A DNA stretch of 64,000 nt, from contig NW_026622808.1 of NCBI RefSeq assembly GCF_023065955.2, positions 70,947,975 through 71,011,974 on the forward strand. Reading direction: 5' to 3'. Under the pieces are notes generated by a model. The model saw only the letters and a list, made by a program, of their open reading frames with translations, had not been told where the DNA came from and did not search any database. Position 1 is the stretch's first letter. The number at the start of each line of letters is the position of its first letter. The DNA comes from Ursus arctos (lineage: Eukaryota > Chordata > Mammalia > Carnivora > Ursidae). Below, in pieces: positions 1 through 11,319 of the stretch. Both the position numbers and the translations under genes were made by a program.

Positions 1-1793
1 GAAATAGAGGCCACTGAGAGATACAACAGAGCTGCCTGTATCACACCAGAAGCTTCAAGCTGACCTGCTAACCTGACCTTAAAAATCCATCCTCACACCT
101 CCCGGCCTCCCGTGGGTCTGGGAGCAGGCACAGCAGGTGTGCAGACCACAGCCCCACTGTGGTCTGTGTCAGCACCTCACCTCAAGCGTCTTAGACCCAT
201 TGGCAATGCCATGAGGACTGCTGCAGGAGGGACTGGGTTGCCACGGAGAACAGAATCAGACAAGAGGGAGACACAAGGGACGCAAGGGGCCAGGGCTGCT
301 GTCTGTTGACCCCCCACCGAGGAAAGGTTTCTGGTAATGAGGTCTGCTGCCTTTCAGGAAGAGACCTCTGCATGGAGCACTAGGTAGCAGTGGCCAATCC
401 GCTCAGCAGCTGTGGGCAGGAGAGTTCATCTTCTTAACTGGTGAAATGTGAAGGCCACCACGTTGCCATGGTGATTTGTATTAGAGAACACTGTGGCCCA
501 CACGGATAGGCCATCGCTTCGTATGCCTTCATTTATTTCCTCTTAAAAAATACATTTTAATATAGAGTCAAAACCAGTGCAGGTAAGAAACATAACGAAA
601 GGCAGGCCTGCTGTCTCCAAGGGGATCCGGCTACCTCCAGGAGACTGATTTAGAACTTGCGAGCAGAATGCTCATGCGCCCAGCAAAGCATTTGTAGAGC
701 ACAGAGCCCTGGCGAGGGGCTGGGCCAGGCTTTGTGGGAGACAAGAGTCAAATGTTGCAAAGCACCTGTTTACCAGGAAAGAAGAAAAGCTCATCCATAA
801 TAATGACAATAAAGGTATGAAGTACCGAATTCTACCATTAGGGCTACCAAGTGCACAAGAACTCAGAGGAGGAAAAGATGCCTTACAGTTAGGGCGTTCA
901 GGAAGAGCTACATAAAAGAAAGGAAGGAGGAGAGCACACATGAACACCTCCCACTGCCAGACTTTGTTTTACAGGTCCATCTCACTCACCCTAACAAGGC
1001 ACCAAGCACCAGGCCGATCATGCCACTCTCGGCAGGAGGGGGAAATGACTCTGAGGGAGGAGGTGAGCTGCCTACAGACAGAGCTGGACAGCGGCCAAGT
1101 CAGGATTCCAGGCCGGGCTTGTCCGACTCTCCTCGCCACATTTAATGGCCTCCCAGTGCAATTGAACCTAGACCCAGAGAGACTGGCTGCATTTCAAAGA
1201 GGAAGTGGGGTGCAGGCACTTCAGGTTGACAGCAAAGTCTAGACCACCAGAGGCAGTGCAGCACAGGGCATAGAAGAGACAGGGGTCCAGGCGGCAGAGG
1301 CAGGAAGTTCATGAAGGTTCAAACACAGCCAGATCTGAGGGCCTCACGTGCCACCCATGGAGCTGGGAAGGGCAGAGGTTCAGCAGAGAGAACAAGAGCA
1401 GAGCTATGAACAGCTAAGCTGGACAGCAGCTGACCAGACCCCTGGGCCTGGTGCCCTTCAGGCCAGATCATGAGCTGGCGGCCTCGCGGAAGCAGGCACT
1501 TGCAGGCGCTCAGCCTTCTTGGGATGACGGCACAGATGTGAAAACGCACAGTCAGCTGACAGGGAGAGGAAGCCAGGGCCTTTTTTTGGTAACTATCAAT
1601 ACCCTAGAAGTGGCTTTCCGACATCTGCCAGGAAAGCTTTTCATTTAAAAAAAAAAAAAAGAAGCGAGAGGAAAATCTATCTGGCAAAACCCCAAGGTAC
1701 TCAATTGTAAAGAGAACACAACAAAATTGCATTCCTCCTTTCTATAGGGCTCTGCTGCCTTCTGGCTTTCAGTCATTAAAACAGACAGGCAAG
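1..1793. other. Unassigned, no gene seen
   Basis: No recognisable repeat or coding exon. Open frames here are short (100 codons or fewer), overlap on both strands, and resemble no protein I know. A short A-rich run near 1648-1661 is the only low-complexity tract. It is probably old unique intergenic or intronic DNA. Confidence 0.5.
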
Positions 1794-1989
1794 GGGCGCC
1801 TGGGTGGCTTAGTCGGTTAAGCACCTAACTCTTGATTTCAGCTCAGGTCATGATCTCAGAGTCCTGGGATCAAGCCCCAAAACAGGCTCTGTGCTCAGTG
1901 GGGAGTCTGCTGGAGATTCTCTCTCTCCCTCTCCCTATGCCCCTTCCCCCCATCTATCTCTCAAATAAATAAAAATAAATCTAAAAAAA
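1794..1989 (+). mobile_element. Can-SINE (SINEC, tRNA-Lys derived)
   Basis: A short non-autonomous retroposon copied by L1 machinery. The head GGGGCGCCTGGGTGGCTTAG is followed by GGTTAAGC (the tRNA-like A-box region), a CT-rich middle and an AATAAA-rich tail. A perfect 17-bp target-site duplication, TAAAACAGACAGGCAAG, lies at 1777-1793 and 1990-2006, which fixes both ends exactly. The perfect duplication suggests a fairly recent insertion. Can-SINEs are confined to Carnivora, so this element also identifies the source clade. Confidence 0.97.
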
Positions 1990-2006
1990 TAAAACAGACA
2001 GGCAAG

Positions 2007-4575
2007 AACATTTTGCAGAGGTACTGAGCCTGGAGCTCAGGCACCATGTTCTGTCCAGAGAGAGTGGTAGGTGATTGTCTAAGCAAGAGAAGCCTCCTCA
2101 CCCTTACAAAAAGACCCACAGCAGAGCTCCTTTAAGTAACAAGTTCCTTGGTGCATTTAAAGTAAGATTCCATTCATGCTCCCACTGCTCTAGCTAAGTC
2201 TATTCACAGAACGGAGCTCAAGAACAAGCTGATGGGAAACTCCTCTGTCCCAATCCCTCGAGCCCATACACAGCCATCTTAAGGGAGCCCCAAGATTCAA
2301 GAAGCCCAAGCCTTCCTGAAGGGAGACACGCTTCCCTTACCAATGATAGCTGGCTGAACTTGAGAAGGCCATCGATGGGCACATCTGCTGTAAGGAAAAT
2401 GTGAGCTGTGAGAAATCCAGGTGGTCACACCAACAGAGCCAAAAAATGGCTCCCTGGTCAGTATGACCACCTGATGTTGGCGGTTTATGTTTAGTCACGT
2501 CAAATATGACAGAGCCTCCATGCGCCTGGCTCTGTGCTGGGCTCTCATCCTTCTCCTGGTAAATCTGCTTCAAGCACACAGCTTGCAGGGTTGCCAGGAG
2601 GAGAAATAACACCAACTGCAATAGTCCTTGAGTACCTCGAGGAACATCTGGCCTGCAGGTGGATGTAGACCCACAGTGCTCCAAGGTAGGAGGGGACAGA
2701 GACAGAGGACAGGGAAGAGGAGATGTGAAGGAAGCAATCAGAGGAGCCCACAGAGGGAAGAGCACACTTGAGCTGGATATCAACAGACATCTTTTCCTTG
2801 GGCAGAGGACCAGGGAAAGCACCTTCACAGCAGAAGTCACATTCTAAGCAAAGCACAAAGGACAGAACTGTGGAGTCTTCTGCGAGTGGTGAGGATTTCT
2901 GTGTCTCCAGCAGGGGTGCAGGTATCTTCCTTGGGGAAAAGTTGGGAGGACGCCAGCAGAAGCCCAGCTAAGCACCTTGACTACTAGGCTAGAGGGCTGG
3001 GACCTGATCACGGAAATGAAGGAGTGCCTTGCATAGTTTTGGCCAAAGCAGCGGCATCATCAGACACGTGTTCCTGATGGATAATTCCAGGGCAGGGTGG
3101 AGGATGAATCCCAAGGGAACAAGGACTATTGACAGATGCATTAGGGGCCACGAGCCCACAGAGCAGCAACAAGAGCTGAGACTACAGAAGTGGCTATGCG
3201 GAGAGAAGAGAATTGACTAACGAGGCAAAATTCAAGGTTAAGTGAATGGGACTCGTAACTGGAAAGAGGTGAGAGAGTGGGAGGAGTCAGGGATGCGAAG
3301 CAGGTTTCCAGCCTGCTCTGAACCCACGTGGAGAACATCAGAAGAGCAGACGAGAGAGATGAGACAGAGACATGTGACCTGGACATGTGGGAAAATTAGG
3401 AACTGCCCAGCACACGCAGGACAGCTGAAACCAGGGGAAGATGGGAAACACCCAGAGAGATGTCTGAATAAAAATGGGATATGTCCCTGGGGAGCAGCAA
3501 TATTTAAGGGTCAGGTAGGAAATAAAACAAGGCTTTGCTGAAACCATAACCCTGCAATAAAAGGGCTTATGTCCCTATGTTTTCCTCAAAGCTCATCATC
3601 ACCAAGCTGCAGGTCTCCCCAGGTTTGGGTGGGATTCAAAAACTCCTTTCCATCTGCACTTCAGCAGAGAAACAAATTCCCTTAAGGAGGAGAGAGGTGA
3701 TGACAAAGGGCTTTTAAAACAAACTCATGTCTTTCCCTCTGTTCTCTCAATGCAGAGATCATTCCTACCTATATTTCTTTCTTACCACCACTGATTTCAG
3801 GCCAATAACTCATCGTTGAAAAATGTACCTCAATCCAGAAACACAAAATCTAGAAAAGCCACACATCAATATTCTTGATGCAATAAGCCTAAGAAAGTTA
3901 GCTATGTCTAATGCTGGATTCAAAACAACCCCTTTGGGGAACTCCATCCTATACACAGCAAATGCTGAGTTGGGTCTGCATTCTTCTCCACTTATTCTCC
4001 TGTCTGGGTGAGAATTCACTAAGATCTAGCACTAACAGCCTTCTGACAGTTGCTCCTGCAACTAACGGAGGTTTTTTGAGGTTTTACTCTGGGCAGACAT
4101 CGTCCTGGCCCAAACTGAACCGGCTCCAGGCCTCCAGGGCTGGCTCAAGGGTCCAGAACCAAGACTGTTAAGGAAGAAAGCAGGGAAGGGCAGGCCCTGG
4201 ATCCAGCACATGTCCAGCTAGTCAGCAGGTGTCCAGGCCGCCCTCTGCAGGTTAGGAGAGTGGGCTCTCCAATGGGCAGTCCTGGCAATACGGCCTCCCT
4301 GTTTCCATTTGCAGAAAAAAAGCTAAGGCCTTTCTCAAGGGGTATTTGTTACGAGTCAAGGAGCTAGTGTGCGTGAAAGCACACAGTAGTGGCTAATAGT
4401 TACATTTCTTTCAGTCCTTCCTCTCATTGGAGATTACAGTGTAGAGGTAATTACAACTTTTGGAAAACTCATTGAAGTAAAGTGACCATTCATATCCTTA
4501 TGTCTTCTTCAAACAATGGCTCTAGCATATTTTAAAATAACAGCATGTATGTAATATATTATTGACATTAATTCT
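2007..4575. other. Unassigned, partly purine-rich
   Basis: No gene recognised. About 2680-3560 is strongly purine-rich on the + strand, which opens artefactual frames on the minus strand (for example 167 codons at 2337-2840). Text around 3050-3330 vaguely resembles an ancient mammalian repeat that I cannot name. The rest looks unique. Confidence 0.4.
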
Positions 4576-4579
4576 AAAC

Positions 4580-4746
4580 AGCCTTTCCCACAACCTCATT
4601 TGATCCTTAATAATAATCCTGTATAGTCAACAAGTAGGGACAGCATCCTTATCAATAGAATAACAAAGCCAAGGCTCAGAAATGGCCCAACTTCTCCAAG
4701 GTCACATAGCCAGAAGAGGCAAAATGGGGATCTGAATTCAAAACTT
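4580..4746 (+). repeat. MIR SINE, degraded
   Basis: It matches the MIR 3' half in order: a TTTGATCCTTAATAATAATCC-like portion, then a decayed CAAGGCTCAGAAATGGCCCAACTT, then AAGGTCACATAGCCAGAAG and a remnant of the GATCTGAATTCAAA motif. MIR is a tRNA-derived SINE that amplified before the placental radiation and was mobilised by L2. No duplication can be seen at this age. Confidence 0.8.
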
Positions 4747-6940
4747 AATGTGCTTTTTTTCTTTTTTTTAAATTTTAGGATGTATAGACCCAGCGCTTGC
4801 TACAGGTGAGAAATTTCACACAAAATATCGATCTAATTTCCGACTCTAAAAAGCCCATATCTTTCTGAAACGCCATGCTAACTCCCTAAAAAGGGATTCA
4901 TACTTACAAACTTCCATTTTTACAAACTCAGTCAGATTTATAGTGCAGAAGGCAAGCGTTACATACAGATAATCACAGTAGGTTCCAAAATGGCCTAGAA
5001 TTCCTGGAGGGAGATAAGCTACAAACACCAGCACCCCTGGGATGACAAGACAAAATATACTGGGACATTTAAAGGTACATATAAATATCCCAAGGTGCCA
5101 ATCAACAGGCAAACGAAGAAACAGTCTTCCACAAAATGTAACATCATCAAGTTAAAGCAAGAACTGAAACACAACTCAAAAGGCACAAAATAAACAGGAA
5201 AACATTCTTCAGCTATACTAGAAGCCAGAACAAGATGATCCTGCCAATTTTTAATATGAGGTTAATAAGTGATCATGTGAAAAATATTTGTAATGTTTTT
5301 TCCTCCAAATTCAAAGTCACATGTGGACTACAGACTTCAGTCAGGCCACACAGAGAAGGGGAGGAAGGGAAACCAGATCTGTGTCTCCAGATTTGCATTT
5401 GGGAGCCTCAGGAAAGTGGCCAAATCCATTCCAGGAAATCTGGTATTTCTAAGATTTCATGGAGGACTGAGAATATGCCTGAACAACCTGGAAAAGAGCC
5501 ACTGTGATGTCTGTACATACAAAGAACTTCAAGGATACAAGACTGGAAAACTGCAGGTCCATAAACTTCATTAGAGGGTTTGCGGTTTTCCCTTCTAATT
5601 CTAAAAGCTATGCTCTCCCCTCAGATGCCACCAGCAGGGTAGGCCTGGAAATAAAAATACTGAATTCATTTGCGAATACCTGAAAGGGGATGTGCCATGT
5701 TCTGGCACTGTGTAGGAATAGATCCTTGGCCCAAATCTGTCAGCAGCCTCATCCCACACCCTGTTGCTAGTCCACTGGAGCACCATAGATTAAATGCATA
5801 GATAAAAATTTGGGGCAGGGGAAAGAATGGGAAAGTGACCACATACAAAGGAGAAAAAATTAAATAGCAGTCCCAAACAAGTAGCCTGCAAAGCCACTGT
5901 TGGCCAACAGACACATTCTATTTGGTTAGCAAAAATTTAAACTAATTGCCAACACTTAAAGAGTTGAGAGGTTCCACATAAAACTAGAAAAATCAGATAA
6001 TATGTCGACAGTAAACCCGCATTCCTATCTGGCAACAATCAGCTGGAGCTGGAGACCACCCCTCCTCAGGGCAGAGCAGGTATGCTTTGGTTTGCCACAG
6101 TCTACACCATTCCCTATTACTTATGTACATGGTCAGTTCCACCTGATTAATTCTGCACGGCTTCGACAGGCTTCCGAGGTTGTTAGCTCTTGATTAGAAT
6201 TATAATACCATGTAGAAGTTCAACCACTGGTCACATAAAAACGAGTGAATCAGTACAAAGAACTACAATTAGGAGTGAAAATCAAACTGCAAAAATAGCA
6301 CTTCTTTCCCAATATTTTAGATATGCATTAGAGCTCTATACTGAGTCCTTTTCTCTTCTCTTTCACACATTCCATAGACACATGCCATCTACTCCCGATC
6401 AATTAACCGAGGGCTGCTGGCTCACGCTCTCAGACTCTAACCTGGAGGTCCTGCCCACAGGACATCCGACGCACCTGAATGCACACGCTTCTTGAAGCCC
6501 AGGCTCTCCCCCTACCCTGCCCCATCCACACAATCTGCTCCTCTTCCTGTGTCCATAGCTCAGGAAGTACCCACTAGCCACTCAGTAGCTCGAGAGCATC
6601 AGCACGGAGCCACCTTCTTCTGGCTTTCATCTAATCTCAAGGTAAAGAGCTAAGTGCACTACTGAAGCTTGAATCTGTGGCACAATCATTGTAAACATGG
6701 GGTTTGTCTGTGTTTCTCTAAATTGATTTTTGCCTTCTAATCCTAAATTATTGGAAAACTCCTATTCCCATTTTTACCAAACTTAATTTCTGGTTTTTGG
6801 TTTATCCATTCAAATTTAAAATACCTTTAATTTTAATGCCAACAAAATTAGTTGTCATCAAATTTTGAAATAATATTATAATAATTTGGCCCCCCTTTTA
6901 AAAAAAAACTTTTAAATTTATATTAACTATAAATTAGTTA
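4747..6940. other. Unassigned, no gene seen
   Basis: No family recognised. The longest open frame is about 100 codons (6190-6495) with no domain I recognise. The right part (6720-6940) is AT-rich. An (AAC)n tract follows at about 6964-6981. Confidence 0.4.
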
Positions 6941-6984
6941 GGAATTAGGAATAACTATAGATTAACAACAACAACAACAAAAAG

Positions 6985-7448
6985 CATTCAAAGATAATAC
7001 AGAGAGTTCCTGTAGTCTCCCTGCCCAGTTTCCCCTGATGTTAACGACTACCATGGACCCTTTTTCCCAACTAAGAAGCTAACTTTATTATTAATTATTT
7101 TAATTAATAAATTAAACTCAAGGGGCGCCTGGGTGGCGCAGCAGTTAAGCGTCTGCCTTCGGCTCAGGGCGTGATCCCGGCGTTCTGGGATCGAGCCCCA
7201 CATCAGGCTCCTCTGCTATGAGTCTGCTTCTTCCTCTCCCACTCCCCCTGCTTGTGTTCCCTCTCTCGCTGGCTGTCTCTATCTCTGTCGAATAAATAAA
7301 TAAAATCTTTAAAAATTAATTAATTAATTAAACTCAAGACTATTTGGATTTAACATTTTCCCACTACTGTCCTTTTTCTGTTCCAGAATCCGACCCAGAA
7401 TATTACACTGCATTTAGATCTCCTCTCCCTTTAAAGTTTGTTTCTATT
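6985..7448 (-). repeat. L1M 3' UTR remnant, antisense
   Basis: The text around 6995-7060 (CCTGTAGTCTCCCTGCCCAG, TTTCCCCTGATGTTAACGAC) and 7350-7430 (AACATTTTCCCACTACTGTC, then CTGTTCCAGAATCCGACCCA) matches the reverse complement of the 3' UTR of old mammalian L1 elements. The fragment is interrupted by the Can-SINE at 7123-7316 and abuts the next one at 7449. It is noncoding and ancient. The edges are approximate. Confidence 0.65.
7123..7316 (+). mobile_element. Can-SINE, panda/bear-like subfamily
   Basis: A complete SINEC with head GGGCGCCTGGGTGGCGCAGC, then GTTAAGCGTCTGCCTTCGGC, then TTCTGGGATCGAGCCCCACA, a CT-rich block and an (AATA)n tail. A 22-bp target-site duplication with one mismatch flanks it (7101-7122 and 7317-7338, ending AAACTCAAG). 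It sits inside an antisense L1 3' UTR remnant. The sequence between the two boxes is the subfamily I associate from memory with ursids. Confidence 0.96.
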
Positions 7449-7625
7449 GGGGCACCTGAGTGTCCAACTTTTGGTTTCAGCTCAGGTCATGATCTCAGGG
7501 TTGTGGGACTGAGTCACAAGTCGGGTGCAGAGTCTGCTTGGGATTCTTTCCCTCTTCCTCTCCTTCCCTCTGCTTGCTTGCTCTCTCTCTCTCTCTAAAA
7601 TAAATAAACAAATAAAAGCTTTAAT
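7449..7625 (+). mobile_element. Can-SINE, older subfamily
   Basis: The head GGGGCACCTGAGTGTCCAAC is diverged from the usual one. It is followed by GCTCAGGTCATGATCTCAGG, a (CT)n tract and a tail rich in AATAAA. A perfect 13-bp duplication, GTTTGTTTCTATT, lies at 7436-7448 and 7626-7638. The tRNA-like head has lost part of its A box (a TTAAGC-like segment is missing). It is inserted in the same L1 remnant as the neighbour at 7123. Confidence 0.94.
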
Positions 7626-7638
7626 GTTTGTTTCTATT

Positions 7639-8096
7639 AACATCAAATAGTACATAAAGTGTATCAATGTTTGGCTCAACTCTCCCCATTTCCCCAGAGA
7701 CAACCAAGATGATTTCAGTTTCTAGTATTTGCTCCCATGTTTCTGATTCTGCCATCTACTGACATCAATATGAAAAGTGAAAATTTTGCTCCCTTACACA
7801 CACCTCCATAGGTATCTCCCCTGCCACACCATCCCACTGAGTGTGATCATAACATTCGTACAGCTCAACATTTACTGCTTACAGCAGGACTGTGTAAAAT
7901 ATCATCCATAGCTGAGCAGTTACATTTCCCTTCTAGTATAACTTTTTTCTCTCTGGAATTAAATGTTTATTCCTTTATGGAACTGTAAAGACACTGCCCT
8001 GTTGTCTTGTAGCTTCCAGTGTTGCTGCTGTCTGGACACTGATTCTTAACCCTTTGTACATACCCTCTTCTCTTTTCCTCTTGAGCTATTATGCAG
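7639..8096. other. Unassigned, possibly L1-derived
   Basis: AT-moderate sequence that may continue the antisense L1 3' UTR remnant, but I cannot align it with confidence. No coding potential is apparent. Confidence 0.35.
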
Positions 8097-8122
8097 AGTT
8101 TTAAATGGTCCCAGTAGTGCTT

Positions 8123-8160
8123 GGCTGGTTAGCTAACTGGTTAGAGCATGGTGCTAACAA
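8123..8160 (+). pseudogene. tRNA-Ile 5'-half retropseudogene
   Basis: The sequence GGCTGGTTAGCT, then CTGGTTAGAGC and TGGTGCTAA matches the 5' half of a eukaryotic tRNA-Ile(AAT) gene: acceptor 5' strand, D-stem and D-loop, and the 5' side of the anticodon stem. It stops inside the anticodon loop. The anticodon position reads AAC instead of AAT, and about one base is missing in the D loop. It has no 3' half, T arm or poly-A tail. Flanking copies of AAATGG(T/C)CCCAGT at 8103-8115 and 8163-8175 (12 of 13 identical) indicate retroposition. Not functional as a tRNA. Confidence 0.7.
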
Positions 8161-8612
8161 TAAAATGGCCCCAGTGATCTCCATCCCCCAGTGTTCACAC
8201 CCTTGCGATGGCAATTCCCTCCCCTTGAACGTGGGCTGGCCCTACTGACTCGGGTCTAACAAAGAGAGCACGGTGAAAGTGATGAGATGTCACTTCTGAG
8301 ATTAGGTTACAGAAGACTGTGACTTCTGTCTTGTTCACACTCTCCCTTGCTTACTCTGATGAATCAGGACATCATGCTGTGAGCCTGAGATGCCTTATGC
8401 ACAGACCAAGGTGGCAGGAAACAGGTCCTTGATCAAATGGCCCACAAGGAACTGAACCCAGCCAACAACCACCTGAATAAGCATGAAACTGTATCCACCC
8501 CAGTTGAGCCTGCTTGGACTGTAGCTCTAACCAATACCTCGGCGGCAGCCTTGGCCAAGTGACCCAGCAGAAGTGGCCCACAGAAACCATGAGATACGGT
8601 GTTGCTGCACAC

Positions 8613-8803
8613 CAGGGTCAGCAAACTAGAGCCCTGACGTGGCTGCATGCTTTTGCAAATAAAGTTTTATGGGAATACAGTCATAACCACTCATTTAGGT
8701 ATAATCGATGGCTGCTTTTGTGCTGCAAGAGCAGAGCTGAGAGACTACAGCAGAGACCATAAGGCCCGTCAGCCTAAAATATTTAAGAAGCTTGCCACTC
8801 CCT
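8613..8803 (+). mobile_element. hAT-Charlie non-autonomous element (MER30-like)
   Basis: It starts CAGGGTCAGCAAACTAGAGC and runs through AATAAAGTTTTATGGGAATA, GGCTGCTTTTGTGCTGCAAG, CAGAGACCATAAGGCCCGTC and CCTAAAATATTTA to a worn GCTTGCCACTCCC end. A second copy of the family is at 63234-63438. Relative to the family, about 18 bp are missing before the right terminus. MaLR LTR sequence continues on both sides. It has no coding capacity. The exact family name is from memory. Confidence 0.75.
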
Positions 8804-8869
8804 TGTTCTAAGCCACCAAGTTTTGGAGTGATTTGTTATGCAGCAATAGAAAATGTGTCCTTCTCCCTG

Positions 8870-10060
8870 GAAACTTTTAGGATCAGTGTTGGTCCTTTAC
8901 GTTCTAAAATTTCATAAAGATGTACCCTGGTATAGATCTATTTTCAAAAACTAATGGGCTGGGAACTAATGGCCCTCTCTGGAATCCGGAAGCTCTTGGT
9001 CCTCAGTTCTGGGAAACTTTCTGAAATCAATTCATTAATAATTTCTTCCATTTTCTCTTTCTGGTACTGCTATTATTCGGATGTTTGACCTCCTGAACTA
9101 AGCCTCTACTTTTCCTAACGTTTCTCTCATATTTTCTACCTCTTTGTCTTATTTTTAAACTCCTATTCTTATTTCATGAATACAATATTTCCTCTCGTCT
9201 GAGGGGATTTTTTTTAAGTTGCAAAAAAGTTTTCTCCTGCTCCCCTGCATTGTTTGCTTCTTGTGTCCCCCTTTCCTCTTTGCTTGTTTTAAACTCACTG
9301 AGACTGTTTTTGGTCTTATATATATTGGTTTCTATTCCAGTCACATTAAAGGGGGCTATCAAATAAATAGCTGAGGATCTCTCAACCCCTCAGATTTAAG
9401 AATGAAGAAGTAACAAACTGCTGCAAGTCTGTCTCTATGGGGGTGGTTTGCCATCAGTAGGGTGATCCGGTCAGAATGTTCTACTGAAGAACTACCAACC
9501 TTCAGTGCTCAAGAGCTTTTCACTTGGGCTCTTCAACTTCTCACAGGGGAACCTTTTAATCTTCTGTCTGGGAGGTTTGTGCCCGTGTTTCTGGAGCCAA
9601 AGTAGGGAAAGAAAAAAGAAACCCTTGGGCAGGGACAGAAGGTCTCACCCTATCTTTCGCATGATGTCCCATTCTCAGTGATGCCTGCTGTCCCTGCCAC
9701 CCAGAGTCCTTGCATTTTAATCTCACGAGGTGATAACCTGGAAGATAAACTGGTGGTCTTCTGTAGGCGCGAAGGGGGTGCAAATACCACACCACACATG
9801 TGGGAAAGGGATCTGGCTGCTTGCCGCAGACTTCAGCCTATCCTTCCATTCTCCACCCCGCCTGCAGCCACTTGCAGAAGGGCCTGGTCTGTCTGATTTC
9901 AGGGGCTCTCTGGGGCTCCGTGACAGCACCTGGCTGCCTCTGTGTTTCTGTGCTACAGGCCTGAGCTCCAGGTGTCCTTAGTCTGTGCAGTCAACTAACC
10001 ACCGATCACCTGCCCCTTCCCAGCTAATTTGCCACGGTCCTCCTCTCCTGGTGTCTTTAC
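8870..10060. repeat. Ancient interspersed repeat, class uncertain
   Basis: The block containing CCTCAGTTCTGGGAAACTTT, ATTATTCGGATGTTTGACC, CTCCTGCTCCCCTGCATTGT and GTGATCCGGTCAGAATGTTC reads like a repeat I recognise as recurring in many mammalian loci, over roughly 1.1 kb, but I cannot attach a family name or orientation. Open frames here (83 codons or fewer) are not protein-like. It follows directly after the MaLR LTR. Confidence 0.45.
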
Positions 10061-10194
10061 TTTTGTCTTAACTGGGTTTGGGGAAGACACAAAGGTAGAG
10101 GGTCGCATCTAATATGCCATTTATAACTCTCAGCCCAGATGCCCTTGATTCCCACAGCCCTATAATCACCAGGTTCTACAATTCTGTTTCCTTG

Positions 10195-11205
10195 CTCTTT
10201 CATCATCGATTCCTCTGTAAGCCCACTGTCACCTCTCTAGGCCAGGCCCTCAGCTCTCTGATGCACAGCCAGTTTCCTCATTTCCTTTCCCTTTACTCTT
10301 TCCCTCCCTCCAGGCCACACTCCAAAGGTCGTTTAAAATGCAAGTCAGATCATGTCACTTCCCAACTGTTATGGGCTGAATTATGCCTCCCCCTCAAAGT
10401 CATATGTGGGAGTCCTATCCCCCAGTACCTCAGAATGTGACCTTAACTGAGATCGGGGTCTTTACAGAGGTAATTAAGTTAAAATGAGGTCATTAGGGCG
10501 GGCTGCAATCCAAAATGACTAGTGTCCTTATACAAAGGGGGAATTTGGGATAGGAGACAGATACACAAATAGGGAGAACGTCATGTAAAAATGCACAAGG
10601 AGAAGAGAGCCATGTGTAAGCCAAGGAATGGCTGAGGTTACGAGGAGAGAGGCCTGGAACTGGCCCTTCCCTAGCACCTTCACCATGCCAAGGCATGATT
10701 TCAGACTTCTGGCCAACAGAACCATGAGACAATACATTTCTGTTGCTCTAAGTCACCTAGTTTGTGAGACTTTGTTACACATGCCAACTTAAAGAATTTC
10801 ATGATTTCCCACTGCCCGCAGAAAAAGACTTTCCCTCTGGCCTGAAATTCCTCTCTCTGCCCCCATTTGTCCATCCCCACCAAGCTAACTGCTTCTCAAA
10901 CTCAGGGTCTCTGTTGAGACATCAATGAAATCTGGATCTTTCCTGACAATTCCTCCATCTCTATCCCCAGTCCAACCCCATGACAAATCCATTCCTGGGC
11001 TCTGTGTTTCTCCAGTGTCTACTCTGTACTCTTCTTATTTGTACCATTTACAACACACTGTAATTTCCTCATTATTTCTCATATCCTTCCCCAGTATGAA
11101 AGCTTCAGGAAGGCAAAACCATGTCTGTCCTGTTGACAGCTTAACCCCAGCACACAGGAGGAACAGGAGGTATTCGGCTGGTGAATGGATAAACAAATCA
11201 ATAAG
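10195..11205 (+). repeat. L2 LINE 3' fragment, split by an LTR
   Basis: Two L2 pieces flank the LTR at 10367-10790. The left has AAAATGCAAGTCAGATCATG then TCACTTCCCA; the right resumes with TTTCATGATTTCCCACTGCC and runs through CTCTGTACTCTTCTTATTTG, ATGAAAGCTTCAGGAAGGCA to TGAATGGATAAA, the expected order for the L2 3' half. L2 is a CR1-clade non-LTR element, inactive since before the placental radiation. The reading frame is fully decayed. Confidence 0.8.
10367..10790 (+). repeat. MLT1-type MaLR solo LTR
   Basis: It begins TGTTATGGGCTGAATTATGC, followed by CCAGTACCTCAGAATGTGAC, GTCTTTACAGAGGTAATTAA, GACTAGTGTCCTTATACAAA and AGAGGCCTGGAAC, and ends with ATTTCTGTTGCTCTAAGTCA then CTAGTTTGTGAGACTTTGTT. 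This is the full MLT1 order over about 420 bp. It was inserted into the L2 at 10195-11205, so it is younger than that L2. No internal ERVL sequence remains, which is typical of recombination between LTRs. Confidence 0.9.
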
Positions 11206-11319
11206 AGAAAGAGGTCTGCATGTAACTAGTTCTGTCAAAAAAAAAGTTCAATATTCAATATTGTAAAGATGTCAATATTCCCTAAAATTAAATTATAATT
11301 AAACAGGCTTTTTTTTTTT

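Larger units (their letters stand above)
8097..8860 (+). repeat. MaLR (MLT1-group) solo LTR, interrupted
   Basis: A long terminal repeat of the mammalian apparent LTR-retrotransposon group. The right end carries GAAACCATGAGATACG, then TTCTAAGCCACCAAGTTTTG, GATTTGTTATGCAGCAATAG, the usual 3' portion. The same subfamily recurs at 20104-20606 (shared CTAACAAAGAG, GGCCCA, CAGCC, CCCACAGAAAC blocks). It is interrupted by a tRNA-Ile half near 8123 and by a hAT element at about 8613-8803, after which LTR sequence resumes. It has no internal retroviral genes. The left edge is uncertain. Confidence 0.75.

Noticed and set aside
2337..2840. 167-codon minus-strand open frame
   Set aside because: Opposite a purine-rich stretch; another minus-strand frame overlaps it, so it is a composition effect.
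7317..7338. Alternating TAAT/ATTA run next to a SINE
   Set aside because: Explained as the SINE's target-site duplication, not a regulatory cluster.
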